This document shows positions 25,832 through 35,245 of a DNA stretch of 64,000 bases, piece after piece. The DNA is from Zhengella sedimenti. GTDB lineage: Bacteria; Pseudomonadota; Alphaproteobacteria; Rhizobiales; Rhizobiaceae. Below the pieces are notes generated by a model that saw only the letters and a program-made list of their open reading frames with translations, was not told the DNA's origin and did not search any database. The stretch spans positions 434,001-498,000 of the forward strand of contig NZ_JBKFFP010000002.1 of the NCBI RefSeq assembly GCF_046506625.1, in the 5' to 3' direction. Numbering within the stretch: position 1 is the first letter of the stretch; the number at the start of each line of letters is the position of its first letter. A program made the translations under genes and the position numbers.

Positions 25832-27214
25832 ATGACGATCTGCAAAGGTTTCGTTCCCGGCCTCCTGCTGGCCTTCATCATGGCCGTGCCGCCTGCCCAG
25901 GCCCAGACGCCGGGAGAAAGGCAGACGCAGCAAATCGGCGAGGAAGAGATCGCCCGGCGGCAGGCCCACGTGCTGAGCCGGATGAAACGGCTCAACCACG
26001 ACAAACTTCTCATGACACTGAAGGAGCTTCAGATAGACCGGCCGGACGGTTTCCTCGGCTGCCTGTGCGGCAGCTACAGCATTGCCGGATCCGGCATCCG
26101 TTACCAGCCCGAACCATCAGGCGACTGCCAGAACACGAGGCCGTGCAAGGGCGGCAACTGGGGTTGCGTTTCGCATGACCTGCCGACCGACCCCAAGGCC
26201 TGGGAGAGATGCGCCGCTTCGGCCTTGGTCAACCTGCCCCCCCGCAAGGAAGGCGAGGAAGGCGAAAAGATCAGCCTGCCGGCCCTCATCGAGCGGCAAT
26301 TGCGCTATCGCACCGCCTACCGCCCGTGCCCGGAAGCCGATTTCTTCTATGACGGCGAGACGCTGTACAATTTCTACACCGGCAAGCCTTCGCTGACGCA
26401 TGACCGCGCCAGCCTGATTTCCGATTTCAAGGCGATGGCGGTGCAGTGGGAACTGGAAACCGGCAAGGAAACCACGCTCGGCTCCAGCCCCATCGACGCC
26501 CCGTTCATCGCCCAGTCGTTCGACAGCGGCGCGCTTCCCACGGGCAACGAGGCCGCGCTGCACGACTGCGCCCGCGACCTGGCCGCGACCAAGAAGGCGC
26601 GGATCACGCCGGCGGAGTTCTTCTACTGCGCACTCAAGGTTTCCGACGGCAACATCGACAAGGCACTAATCACCGCCCATGCCGGGCTCTACCGCGACCC
26701 TGGCAAGACGAACGCGAAACTGATCGCCGACCACCTTGCACCGATCCGCAACGAGGACGCCTATTCCGACCAGAGCACGATCAGGGTGCACAACGAACAG
26801 AAAGGCGTCGACGAGTTCGTGTCGGCAAAGAAGACGGCAAGCCAGGACCAGCAAGGCGCCTGGTATCATCTCTTCGGCATGATGGCACTGGAGATGGCAG
26901 ACCGGCAAAGCGTCGTGCCGTTCATCGCCGTGCAGAAGGCCGTGGAGAAATACAAACCCCAGCATGCCAAGGCGCTGGAAGGCGGGTTTCCGGAATCGCG
27001 GGATTGCGGGACGCTTTCCAACTATGCCGTCGCGCTGGAGAACCAGGTGCGCAGCAACATGCGCCGTGCGCCCGACCCCGACAAGCAATGCGTCAACTAC
27101 GACGGCTGCGCGGCAGGCCGCGCGCTGCACGAGTGGCATGTCCAGCGCTATCCGCCCAAGGTTCCGAGCACGATCGAACCCCCCATCAAGCCGATCGTGC
27201 GGCCGGAACGGTGA
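25832..27214 (+). CDS. Unknown Cys-rich secreted protein
   Basis: A 460-residue protein with a signal peptide of about 24 residues (PAQA then Q). A cysteine cluster at C77, C79, C99, C105, C112 and C127 (motifs GCLCG and WGC) suggests disulfides or a metal site in the periplasm. More cysteines follow in PCPEAD, HDCARD, YCALKV, RDCG and QCVNYDGC. It ends Pro-rich. No family is recognised. It starts six bases after the triple-module protein and its stop overlaps the next start in a GTGA, so it belongs to the same operon and probably the same envelope complex (inference). Confidence 0.72.
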   Translation: MTICKGFVPGLLLAFIMAVPPAQAQTPGERQTQQIGEEEIARRQAHVLSRMKRLNHDKLLMTLKELQIDRPDGFLGCLCGSYSIAGSGIRYQPEPSGDCQNTRPCKGGNWGCVSHDLPTDPKAWERCAASALVNLPPRKEGEEGEKISLPALIERQLRYRTAYRPCPEADFFYDGETLYNFYTGKPSLTHDRASLISDFKAMAVQWELETGKETTLGSSPIDAPFIAQSFDSGALPTGNEAALHDCARDLAATKKARITPAEFFYCALKVSDGNIDKALITAHAGLYRDPGKTNAKLIADHLAPIRNEDAYSDQSTIRVHNEQKGVDEFVSAKKTASQDQQGAWYHLFGMMALEMADRQSVVPFIAVQKAVEKYKPQHAKALEGGFPESRDCGTLSNYAVALENQVRSNMRRAPDPDKQCVNYDGCAAGRALHEWHVQRYPPKVPSTIEPPIKPIVRPER

Positions 27215-27822
27215 GCGGGTCGGACAAACCGGCGGCGGTGACCTGGATCGCGGACGTGCCGTTGCTGACAAACCCGGTGATGCTGCGCGCTGCCGCCGCT
27301 GTCTTCGTCCTTGCCTACGGGCTGATCGCACTCATCGGCGTCGGCGTGCTGATCGGTGACGGGCATCCTGAACGCATCCCGGCCTTCATGGGGGCCATGC
27401 TGGTAGGCTTCGGCATCGTCGCCCTGCTGATGCTGTTCGTCACCCTGGTCATCTTCGGAAACAGGATGCGCTGCCGTTTCATCGTCGATGAGGACGGCAT
27501 CACCACGATCATCGTCGACCGCCGCGCCGCCCTTGGCGGTTCGCTGGCCATCCTTGCCGGTTCGGCGAGCGGCAATGCGACACTGACCGGCGCAGGGCTC
27601 ACATCGTCGGCAAGCCGGCGGGAATTCATGTCCTGGAAGCGCATCGGCGGCGCGGTCTTTGACCCGGACCGGCATGTGATCCGGTTCACGCCGTCGGGGT
27701 GGTGGCCGGTCGGCGCAATCCATTGCACGGCGGAGAGCTATCCGGCCGCCGAGGCGGCGGTCCGGGCGATCCTCGCCCGCCGGAAAATCCCGGCCCCGGG
27801 CGCGCAGGACGAGCGTGGCTGA
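27211..27822 (+). CDS. Unknown two-helix membrane protein with PH-like domain
   Basis: A 203-residue protein starting at GTG 27211 inside the stop of the preceding gene (GTGA). Two membrane helices are at about residues 25-48 and 57-83, followed by a cytosolic region (RCRFIVDEDGITTIIVDRR, SWKRIGGAVFDPDRHVIRF) with the strand pattern of a bacterial PH-like domain. It resembles in plan the first gene of the operon. The function is unknown. The frame is open far upstream inside the preceding gene, but that part is antinative and the GTG is the natural start. Confidence 0.7.
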   Translation: MSGSDKPAAVTWIADVPLLTNPVMLRAAAAVFVLAYGLIALIGVGVLIGDGHPERIPAFMGAMLVGFGIVALLMLFVTLVIFGNRMRCRFIVDEDGITTIIVDRRAALGGSLAILAGSASGNATLTGAGLTSSASRREFMSWKRIGGAVFDPDRHVIRFTPSGWWPVGAIHCTAESYPAAEAAVRAILARRKIPAPGAQDERG

Positions 27823-27849
27823 AGGTGCAGCCCGCCGCAAGGACGCGAT

Positions 27850-27867
27850 GTCCGGACAGGCCTGTCA
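27850..27867. terminator. Overlapping palindromes between convergent genes
   Basis: TGTCCGGACA (27850-27859) and GACAGGCCTGTC (27856-27867) are perfect palindromes in the 42-bp gap between two convergent genes; the second covers the stop codon of the CoA ligase. A bidirectional transcription stop is plausible, but there is no T tract. Confidence 0.3.
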
Positions 27868-29445
27868 GGAGACGCGTTGCATGGGTGGCGGGTTGTCGCG
27901 CAATTCCTTCTTGAGGATCTTGCCCATGGGATTCTTCGGCAGTTCCGCGACGAAGGCGAAATGGCGAGGCACTTCGTAATCCGCCAGATCCGCCCGGCAA
28001 TGCGTGGCGAGCGCATCCGCGGTGACGGATTGGCCGGGTTTCAGGACGATGCAGGCCGCCACATCGTCGCCAAGCTGCGGATGGGGCGTGGCAAACACCG
28101 CGGCTTCGCGCACGGCGGGATGCCGGTAGAGCGCGCTCTCCACGGCAACGGAGGATATCTTGAGCCCGCCGCGATTGATGACATCCTTCTTGCGGTCGCC
28201 GAAGAAGAGATAGCCGTCGCCGTCCAGCCTCCCGACATCGCCGGTGAGGATTCGCTGCCCGGAAAACGCCTTGGCGGTTGCCTCTTCATTCCGGAAATAG
28301 CCAAGTGCCACGGCCGGCCCCGACAGGGCGATCTCGCCTTCCTCGCCGGCCGGCAGGGCCCGGCCCGCGTCATCGACGACCTCCACGCGCATGTGCGGCA
28401 TGGCGCGGCCGACCGAACCCGCCTTGGCGGTCATCATGTCCGGTTCAAGCACCGTGCCCGCCGGACCGCTCTCGGTCATTCCGTAGATCTGCACCTGGTC
28501 GGCCCACGGCCAGAGCCGGCCGATGGTTGCCACCAGTTCCAGCGGCATGGCCGCCCCGCCATTGGCCACGCGGCGCACACCGGAAAGGTCGTGCCTGGCC
28601 GGATCGAAGGCCTGGGTCATGAAATTCAGGATGGAGGGAACCCCGTGATAAAAGGTCGTTCTTTCCGCGCGGATCAGGTCGAGGCGCTCCTCGTTGCCGA
28701 TCTGGCCCTCGATCACCAGGCCGGCCCCGGCGACCCAGCAGGACATGGCCGCCAGGTTGAGGGCGGAACTGGTGAAGAACGGAAAAGCGCCCTGGTAGAT
28801 GTCGCCATGGCGCAGTCCGAGCGCCGTGCCGGTGCATAGTCCAGTCGCAACCATGGTGGCATGGCTGTGCATGACCGCCTTGGACAGCGCCGTCGTTCCC
28901 GAGGTGAACAGCAGGCAGCCGAGCAGGTCCGGCGGGATCGCCTCGGGCGCCAAACCCTCATCTTCCGCCTCCAGCCTGGAAAACAGGGTCGCATCGAGCA
29001 GGCCGGGAACGGATGATCCAAGCGCTTCGGCCAGGCGGCTGCGCCCCGGACCGTCGCTGACAACCAGGCGCGGTCCGGTCAGCGCAACGGCGTGGCCCAG
29101 TTCCGCATCCGAACTGCGGGTGTTCAGGGGAACGACGACCGCGCCGAGGGCCAGCGCACCCAGCGCCGCGACGTAGCATTCCAGCGCCCAGACATTGGTC
29201 AGGTAGATGGCGAGGCGCTCCTGCCTGCCAAGTCCGGCCTGCCGGAGGATGGCAGCGGCAGCGTCCATGCGCCGGCACAGGGAAGCATAGTCCAGACGGA
29301 CCCGCGATTCGCCCGCGGATTCGGCCGACAGCGCCAGACTGGCGCCATGGATTCCGGCCTGGTGTCGCAGGAGAGCGGGAACGGACAGTCCCTGTGTCCA
29401 GAGACCGGCCCCGCTTGCCTGCGCCAACGAAGCCCCTTCCGGCAT
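27865..29445 (-). CDS. AMP-binding acyl-CoA ligase (first of two in the operon)
   Basis: An acyl-adenylate-forming enzyme of about 526 residues. The ATP loop is LLFTSGTTALSKAVMHS (the usual SGTTGxPK is altered to SGTTALSK), followed by YGMTESG and, near the C-terminus, GDVGRLDGDGYLFFGDRKKD and the lysine in NPMGKILKK. It would convert a free acid to its CoA ester. An ATG at 29445 has GGAGG five bases upstream inside the coding start; an in-frame ATG at 29457 overlapping the TetR stop (TGATG) would add four residues. It is the last gene of the eleven-gene minus operon. The acid substrate is unknown. Confidence 0.87.
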   Translation of the reverse strand: MPEGASLAQASGAGLWTQGLSVPALLRHQAGIHGASLALSAESAGESRVRLDYASLCRRMDAAAAILRQAGLGRQERLAIYLTNVWALECYVAALGALALGAVVVPLNTRSSDAELGHAVALTGPRLVVSDGPGRSRLAEALGSSVPGLLDATLFSRLEAEDEGLAPEAIPPDLLGCLLFTSGTTALSKAVMHSHATMVATGLCTGTALGLRHGDIYQGAFPFFTSSALNLAAMSCWVAGAGLVIEGQIGNEERLDLIRAERTTFYHGVPSILNFMTQAFDPARHDLSGVRRVANGGAAMPLELVATIGRLWPWADQVQIYGMTESGPAGTVLEPDMMTAKAGSVGRAMPHMRVEVVDDAGRALPAGEEGEIALSGPAVALGYFRNEEATAKAFSGQRILTGDVGRLDGDGYLFFGDRKKDVINRGGLKISSVAVESALYRHPAVREAAVFATPHPQLGDDVAACIVLKPGQSVTADALATHCRADLADYEVPRHFAFVAELPKNPMGKILKKELRDNPPPMQRVS

Positions 29446-29456
29446 CCTGTCCTCCA

Positions 29457-30098
29457 TCAACCGGCCTGCCTGGCCTCAACGGACCCGGAAAGAATCCTGG
29501 TCTCGTCGATACCGAGGCTGCGGGCGAACATGCGCAGATAGGTCGTCTTCACATGGTCGGGGAGTTCATCGATGCGGCTGCCGCTGACCGCATAGCGCTC
29601 CAGGAGATATTCGCGGGCGCCGATGATCATGTAGGCCAGGACTTCCAGTTCGCTTTCGTCATAACCGTCGATCTCGCCCGCCGCCCAGCCGCGCTGGAGC
29701 GAGCGGGTATAGCCGCCGGCCATGCGCCGCAGGTATTGCCGGTGGGCCGCGGGCGCGAAGAAGGCCGCCTCGTTGAGGATCCGGTGCAGCGCGGGATGGC
29801 GGCGGAGATAGGCGAAGTTCGCCTCGAGGCCCTTCCGCTCCCGGTCGGCCAGCGTCTGCGCCTCCAGCGTGGCCTGGGCGATGTAGCGCAGCATGGCCTC
29901 GCCGACATGGGGCAGAAGCTGGTCGAACAGGTCCTGCTGGTTCTTGAAGTAGAGATAGATCAGGCCATGGGCGACGCCGGCTTCCTCCGCGATGCGGGCG
30001 ATGGAAGCCTTGCCGTAGCCGTGGCGGCCGACGACGACAGCCGCCGCATCCAGGATTGCCTGCCGGTTGGCCTCGGCCTTCTCCGCTCTCTTCGCCAT
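29457..30098 (-). CDS. TetR/AcrR family regulator of the acyl-CoA operon
   Basis: A 213-residue one-domain TetR repressor: helix-turn-helix in residues 10-55 (AILDAAAVVVGRHGYGKASI, then IAEEAGVAHGLIYLYFKNQQDL), followed by a helical ligand domain. It sits between two CoA ligase genes within the operon it probably controls. The best candidate operator in the window is the palindrome over the operon promoter at 39662-39685. An acyl-CoA ligand would fit related FadR/PsrA-like TetR proteins, but that is inference. Confidence 0.88.
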   Translation of the reverse strand: MAKRAEKAEANRQAILDAAAVVVGRHGYGKASIARIAEEAGVAHGLIYLYFKNQQDLFDQLLPHVGEAMLRYIAQATLEAQTLADRERKGLEANFAYLRRHPALHRILNEAAFFAPAAHRQYLRRMAGGYTRSLQRGWAAGEIDGYDESELEVLAYMIIGAREYLLERYAVSGSRIDELPDHVKTTYLRMFARSLGIDETRILSGSVEARQAG

Positions 30099-30176
30099 CG
30101 CCTGTCTCCTGCCGCTATCGCCCTGATTCCGCGCAGGGGCTTCGCCGCCATGGAATCCGACATTGTGGCAGCGGGA

Positions 30177-31859
30177 TCAAGTCCCCGCCTCTGATGCCAT
30201 GGTCTGACGAATCGTCGCCCGCAGGATATGCTTCTGCACCTTGCCGGATGCCGTGCGCGGCACATCGTCGACATATTCGATCCGGTCCGGACATTTCTGG
30301 CGGGCAAGGCCCGCCTCCAGCAGGAATGCGGTCAGCGCTTCGACATCGGGCCGGTCATCGGCCATGGCGGGAATGAGATAGGCGCAGACCCCCTCGCCCA
30401 GGCGCGGATGCGGCATGGAGACGACCGCTGCCTCGCGGATCGCCGGATGGGTATGCAAGGCGTCCTCGATTTCCTTGGCGCTGAGGTTCTCGCCGCCACG
30501 GATGATGATGTCCTTCTTGCGGCCGGTGATCGTCAGCACGCCGTCCTGCGTGACGGTGCCGAGGTCCCCGGTCCGGAAATAGCCCTGCGCATCGAAGGCT
30601 TCCGCCGTGGCCTCGCGGTCCGTATAGCCGCGGAACAGCGACGGCCCCTTCGCGATGATCTCGCCTTCCCGACCCGGCGGAACCGGGTTGCCCCCGTCAT
30701 CGACGACCCGGACATCCCAGTCCGTCACGCGCCCGTCGCTGCGCGCGGCCAGGTGCAGGTCGTCCAGGCATCCCTGCGTGACCATCGGGCATTCGGAACT
30801 GCCGAACACGCGGAAGGAGCGGCAATTGGCGAAGTGGCGGTTGGCCCGGTCGATCAGGGCCGGCGGCACGGCCGCGCCGCCACAGGCAAAGATGCGCAAG
30901 GATTCAAGCCGGGTGCCGGCCTTTTCCGCTTCCGCGACGAGTTCCGACAGGAAGGGCGTCGCGCCGATCATGAAACCGATGCGGTGCCGGTCGACGAGAC
31001 GCACAGCCTCCGCCGCGTCCCAGCGCTCCATGAAGACGGTCGTCGTGCCGAAATGGAAGGGCATTTCCAGCCCGTAGGAATAGCCCGTCACATGGGTGAC
31101 GGGGCTTGGCATGAGCAGCCTGTCGCCTGCCTTCAGCCCCCAGGCGTCGAAACTCGCCCAGAGGGGACGGCGCGACTGGTTGTGGCTGTAGATGACACCT
31201 TTCGGCTGGCCGGTGGTGCCGGACGTGTAGATGATCAGCTTGGCGCTGTCGGGGTCGGCCGGCTCGAGCGCGACCGTGCTCGCGCGTCCGCGCTCCTCGA
31301 TCGCCTCGAAGGTCAGGTCGCCCGTGCCGCGCACCGTCGCCACATGCTGCAGGTGCGGCAGGCGCTCCCGCAATCCGGCATACATGGCGCGGTAGTCGGT
31401 GGAGCGGATGCTGTCGGGAATGAAGGCGATCCGCGCCCGGCAATCGTTGAGGATGAAGGCCAGTTCCGCCTGGCGGTAAATGGGGATGACGGGGTTGATG
31501 ACGAAGCCGGCCAAGGCGCAGGCGAGATTGAGAACAGCTGCCTCGGTCCAGTTGGGTAGCTGGAAACTGACCGTGTCGCCGCGCGCGATCCCCATTTCGC
31601 GCAGGCCCCGCGCCAGGTCCGTAGCCCGCTTGTAAATGGTCGCGTAGTCGAGCGACCCGTCTTCGCCGGCAATGGCGACCGTGTCGGGGTGCCTGTCCGC
31701 CATGTCACGGGCCGCATAGGCCAGATTGGTGCCCAGCCATTCGCCTGCCGCGCGGCGCGCCTCGCGCTCGCCCGGCTCGAAACGCAACGGCCAGGGCGCC
31801 TTTTGCGCCGCTGCCATGTCAGACGGCGAGGTATCGGTCCTTGAGCCCTGGATCGGCAT
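30177..31859 (-). CDS. AMP-binding acid-CoA ligase (cyclohexanecarboxylate-CoA ligase-like)
   Basis: A 560-residue acyl-adenylating enzyme with an orthodox ATP loop, IIYTSGTTGQPKGVIYSH, then FGSSECPM, a GDLG..DGVLTITGRKKDIIIRGGEN block and the catalytic lysine in TASGKVQKH. The N-terminal part with APWPLRFEPGEREARRAAGEW is reminiscent of the cyclohexanecarboxylate-CoA ligase group. The ATG at 31859 has GGGAGG seven bases upstream and overlaps the end of livF by 41 bases; an ATG at 31817 just after the livF stop has no ribosome site. It would activate the acid brought in by the adjacent ABC importer. Confidence 0.88.
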   Translation of the reverse strand: MPIQGSRTDTSPSDMAAAQKAPWPLRFEPGEREARRAAGEWLGTNLAYAARDMADRHPDTVAIAGEDGSLDYATIYKRATDLARGLREMGIARGDTVSFQLPNWTEAAVLNLACALAGFVINPVIPIYRQAELAFILNDCRARIAFIPDSIRSTDYRAMYAGLRERLPHLQHVATVRGTGDLTFEAIEERGRASTVALEPADPDSAKLIIYTSGTTGQPKGVIYSHNQSRRPLWASFDAWGLKAGDRLLMPSPVTHVTGYSYGLEMPFHFGTTTVFMERWDAAEAVRLVDRHRIGFMIGATPFLSELVAEAEKAGTRLESLRIFACGGAAVPPALIDRANRHFANCRSFRVFGSSECPMVTQGCLDDLHLAARSDGRVTDWDVRVVDDGGNPVPPGREGEIIAKGPSLFRGYTDREATAEAFDAQGYFRTGDLGTVTQDGVLTITGRKKDIIIRGGENLSAKEIEDALHTHPAIREAAVVSMPHPRLGEGVCAYLIPAMADDRPDVEALTAFLLEAGLARQKCPDRIEYVDDVPRTASGKVQKHILRATIRQTMASEAGT

Positions 31860-32538
31860 CGAAATCCTCCCACGTTCCATCGAAGACGATACGCCCGGTA
31901 TCGATCAGCACAACCCGGTCGGTCGAGGCCCGGGCGAAGGACAGGTTCTGCTCGGCGATCAGCAAGGCGAGATCCTGCGTCTGCCGGATCTGGGCGATGT
32001 GCCTCGCCATTTCCTGGACCACGACCGGGGCCAGGCCCTCGACCGGTTCATCGAGGAGCAGCAGGCGCGGCGCGCCCAGAAGGCCGCGCGCCACCGCCAC
32101 GAGCTGCTGCTGGCCGCCGCTCAACTGGTAGCCGGCACGGTCCTTCAGCGGTTCGATCAGCGGAAACAGCCTGAAGATGTCGCTGAGCGAAAGCGCCTTG
32201 CCGTCGCGGGCGGCATGGCGGCCAAGCGCGATGTTCTCGGCCACGGTGATGTTGGGATAGATGCGCCGGTCCTCGGGCACCAGCATCAGGCCAAGCCGGC
32301 TGCGCGCATCGGTCGGAATGCCGGCCAGGTCGGTGCCGTCGAAGCGGATTTCGCCTTCCACGCGGGGACCCGCATCCAGCAGGCTCTTCATCAGCGTTGT
32401 CTTGCCGGCACCGTTGCGGCCGAGCAACGCGACGCTTTCGCCCGCGCCAACGGTAAACGCCGCGTCCTGGATGATGTGACTGCCGCCGTAGTAGGCGTTC
32501 AGCCCGGAGACGGACAGCAGGGGATCAGTGTTGCCCAA
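31819..32538 (-). CDS. livF: Branched-chain-type ABC importer ATPase, LivF-like
   Basis: A 239-residue ABC ATPase: Walker A GRNGAGKTT, signature LSGGQQQ, Walker B LLLLDEP, and VPEDRRIYPNITVAENI typical of LivF. The best start is a TTG at 32538 with GGGAGG six bases upstream, giving the normal LivF length and a 14-base overlap with livG; no ATG lies close. With LivG it powers import through LivH/LivM. The partner genes are for CoA-dependent acid breakdown, so the substrate is more likely a carboxylic acid than leucine (inference). Confidence 0.9.
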   Translation of the reverse strand: MGNTDPLLSVSGLNAYYGGSHIIQDAAFTVGAGESVALLGRNGAGKTTLMKSLLDAGPRVEGEIRFDGTDLAGIPTDARSRLGLMLVPEDRRIYPNITVAENIALGRHAARDGKALSLSDIFRLFPLIEPLKDRAGYQLSGGQQQLVAVARGLLGAPRLLLLDEPVEGLAPVVVQEMARHIAQIRQTQDLALLIAEQNLSFARASTDRVVLIDTGRIVFDGTWEDFDADPGLKDRYLAV

Positions 32539-33283
32539 GATAGACCTCCCTGACGCGGGGATGGGCGCGCACCTCATGGGGTTCGCCCGATGCGATGATT
32601 GCGCCATGATGAAGCACCGTCAGCCGCGTGGCGAGGCCGAAGACGACCTCCATGTCATGCTCGGTCAGCAGCAGCGTCAACCCGTAGCGCTCCCGCACAT
32701 CGGAAATCAGGCGGACGGCTTCCGCGCGGTCGGAGGGCGACATGCCGGCGGTCGGTTCGTCCAGCATCAGCAGTTTCGGCTTGAGCGCGAGGCTCATGGC
32801 CAATTCAAGCCGCTTCTTGTCGCCATGCGACAGCGTGCTGGCGGGTTCGTCCAGGCGGCCCTCCAGTCCGAGTTCGGCGACCAGCCGTTCGGCCTCGTCG
32901 CGCACCTCGCGGCGCGGCGCCACCAGGCCGAAGGTGGATTTCAGCCCCTTGTCGACACGTTCGCGGGTCTCGATGGCCACGATGAGGTTCTCGAAGGCGG
33001 ACATGTCGGGAAAGATGCGCGCGACCTGGAAGGAACGCCCGATGCCCAGCTTCACCCGCTGCCAGCCGTCGAGCGCGGTGATGTCGTTGCCGCCCAGCGT
33101 GATCGTTCCGCCATTGATCCTGGATTCGCCGCTGAGGCAGCGGAACAGCGTGGTCTTGCCCGCGCCGTTCGGCCCGATGACCACATGCGCCTCGCCTTCG
33201 ACGAGATCGAAATCGACATTCTCAAGCACTTTCACGCGGCCATAGGATTTGTGGATCCCCCTGGCTTCCAGCATCATCGTCAT
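32525..33283 (-). CDS. livG: Branched-chain-type ABC importer ATPase, LivG-like
   Basis: A 252-residue ABC ATPase with Walker A GPNGAGKTT, GIGRSFQVARIFPDMSAFENL, a signature variant LSHGDKKRLE (the glycine-rich LSxG of LivG), and Walker B LLMLDEPTAGM. The start ATG overlaps the livM stop (ATGA). It forms a heterodimer with LivF. Confidence 0.92.
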   Translation of the reverse strand: MTMMLEARGIHKSYGRVKVLENVDFDLVEGEAHVVIGPNGAGKTTLFRCLSGESRINGGTITLGGNDITALDGWQRVKLGIGRSFQVARIFPDMSAFENLIVAIETRERVDKGLKSTFGLVAPRREVRDEAERLVAELGLEGRLDEPASTLSHGDKKRLELAMSLALKPKLLMLDEPTAGMSPSDRAEAVRLISDVRERYGLTLLLTEHDMEVVFGLATRLTVLHHGAIIASGEPHEVRAHPRVREVYLGQH

Positions 33284-34299
33284 GTTGCCTTCCCCGCCTT
33301 TTCAAGGTCCGCATCCTGCATGCCCGTGCGTGCCCGGCGCGCTGCAGAGCGCCTGGAATTCAGGAAACCGAGCAGGCCGCCCGGCATCAGAAGGACAACG
33401 CCCAGGAGCAGGACGCCGACGGTGATCTCGGACACGCCATACATGGCGCGGGTGGCGTAATCGATGGCGCCGAACAGGATCGCTCCGACAGCCGGCCCCC
33501 AGAAATGGCCCGCCCCGCCGAGCAGCGTGAACAGGATCGGCTCGGTGGATACGGTCCAGTAGGCGATTTCCGGCGAGGCGATCTGGGCGAAGGGCACCAT
33601 CACCGCTCCGCAGAAGGCGGCGACCGAACCAGACAGGACGAAGGCGGTGAGCTGCCAGCTGCGCACATCGGTGCCGAGGAAGGCGGTGCGCACGGGGTCC
33701 TGCTTGATTGCCCGGATGAGCCGGCCGGCGGGCGAATTCTGGAAGGCCCACAAGGCAAAGGCGACCGCCGCCATGGCGACGATGATGAAGTAGTAGTAGG
33801 CGCCGGCGCTGGTCAGGTCGAGGCTCATGAAGCCGAGGTCGATCACCGGACGGGGAATGCCCACAAGCCCGTCATTGCGGCCGAGGAAGGTGGTCTTGGT
33901 GATGACGATGTGGACGAGTTCGGAAAAGGCGAGCGTGAGCACGGCGAAGTAGACGCCGCTGGCCCGGCGAAGCGCGATGTAGCCGAAGACCAGCGCGATG
34001 GTTCCGCCGGTCAGCGCGCCGAGAAACAGACCCACGACGAAGGGCAATTCCGGAACACGCAGGGAAAGCACCGCCATGGCATAGGCGCCGCCGGCAAAGA
34101 ACATGGCATGGCCGAAGCTCAGCAGGCCGACGCCGGAAAACAGCAGGTTCCAGGACAGGCCGAACACGATGTTGATGGCGACAAGGCCGGCCAGGAAGAC
34201 AAGGCCGCTGTTGGCGAAGAACGGGAAGACGGCAAAGAGCGCCAGTCCCGTGGCCACGACGGCCAGATTGAGCCGCATGCGCCTGCGATAGTCGATCAT
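33280..34299 (-). CDS. livM: Branched-chain-type ABC importer permease, LivM-like
   Basis: A 339-residue permease with about nine membrane helices. The family block WNLLFSGVGLLSFGHAMFFAGGAY and the EAA-like loop AIKQDPVRTAFLGTDVRSWQ are visible. The start at 34299 overlaps the livH stop (ATGA). The frame stays open into livH, but that part is out of frame with LivH and not native. Confidence 0.92.
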   Translation of the reverse strand: MIDYRRRMRLNLAVVATGLALFAVFPFFANSGLVFLAGLVAINIVFGLSWNLLFSGVGLLSFGHAMFFAGGAYAMAVLSLRVPELPFVVGLFLGALTGGTIALVFGYIALRRASGVYFAVLTLAFSELVHIVITKTTFLGRNDGLVGIPRPVIDLGFMSLDLTSAGAYYYFIIVAMAAVAFALWAFQNSPAGRLIRAIKQDPVRTAFLGTDVRSWQLTAFVLSGSVAAFCGAVMVPFAQIASPEIAYWTVSTEPILFTLLGGAGHFWGPAVGAILFGAIDYATRAMYGVSEITVGVLLLGVVLLMPGGLLGFLNSRRSAARRARTGMQDADLEKAGKAT

Positions 34300-35180
34300 G
34301 CGGTCTGCTCCTTGCCCATGATGCCTTCCGGCTTGACCAGCAGGATGACGGCCAGCGCGATCAGGAAGTAGATCCCCGGATATTGCGGAAAGAAGTAGGT
34401 GCCGAAACTCTCGATCATGCCCAGCAGGATGGCTGCGATGAAGGCGCCGCGTATCGAGCCCATGCCGCCGACGATCACAACGCCGAAGGCCTGAAGCAGG
34501 AAGATGCCGCCCAGTTCGGGCGAAAGGCTCTGGTTGGCCATCAGCAGGCCGCCGGCAAGCCCGGCGAGCGCGAAGCTGAAGACCACGGTGATGAGATAGA
34601 TGCGCCGGACGTTCAGGCCCAGCAGCTTGGCCATCCACGGATCGGCGGCGACGACCCGGATGAGGCGCCCCATTTCCGTGTGCGAGATGAAGATCTCCAG
34701 CGCGATGAAGGCCAGGATGCCGCAGGCGATGATGAAAATAGTGTAGGTGGGCATGAACATGTCGCCCAGGAAGACAACCGAGTTGAGTTCCGGCGGCGGC
34801 ATGACGGAGAGGTAGTTCAGGCCCCAGACAAGCTGGACGCCACCGACGCAGACGAGCAGCAGCGCATAGGTCGCGATCAGCGAATAGGCGTCCTCGACAT
34901 TGCGCAGGCGCCGCAGGATCACCTTGTCGACACCCCAGCCCATCAGCCCCACGGCGAGGCCGGCGGCGATCGCGGCGACGAGATAGAGCCACAGCGGCAG
35001 CGAACCGCCAAAGGCCAGCATGACCGAATAGGCCACATAGGCGCCGATCATGAAGAAGCCGCCATGGGCAAAGTTCAGGATGTGAAGGATCCCGAAGATG
35101 AGCGTCAGCCCGGCCGCGACGAGAAACGTCGCCATGCCCCAGGCAAGCCCGTTGAAGACGGTCAAGCCGATATCGACCAT
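34296..35180 (-). CDS. livH: Branched-chain-type ABC importer permease, LivH-like
   Basis: A 294-residue permease with about eight membrane helices, starting MVDIGLTVFNGLAWGM and containing GLTLIFGILHILNFAHG and the loop VVAADPWMAKLLGLNVRR typical of LivH. GGAG eight bases upstream supports the ATG at 35180 over a longer open frame. It is coupled to livM through ATGA. Confidence 0.92.
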   Translation of the reverse strand: MVDIGLTVFNGLAWGMATFLVAAGLTLIFGILHILNFAHGGFFMIGAYVAYSVMLAFGGSLPLWLYLVAAIAAGLAVGLMGWGVDKVILRRLRNVEDAYSLIATYALLLVCVGGVQLVWGLNYLSVMPPPELNSVVFLGDMFMPTYTIFIIACGILAFIALEIFISHTEMGRLIRVVAADPWMAKLLGLNVRRIYLITVVFSFALAGLAGGLLMANQSLSPELGGIFLLQAFGVVIVGGMGSIRGAFIAAILLGMIESFGTYFFPQYPGIYFLIALAVILLVKPEGIMGKEQTA

Positions 35181-35245
35181 TGATGATGCTCCGGTTGAAT
35201 GCCGGGCGGGACTCATTTCCCGCCCGGCGCGCCTTGGGAGGCTTG

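Noticed and set aside
22760..25999. A 1079-codon open frame antisense to the triple-module gene
   Set aside because: GC-rich codon bias keeps the antisense frame open. It has no domain and no start signal, and lies opposite a gene with signal peptide and ribosome site.
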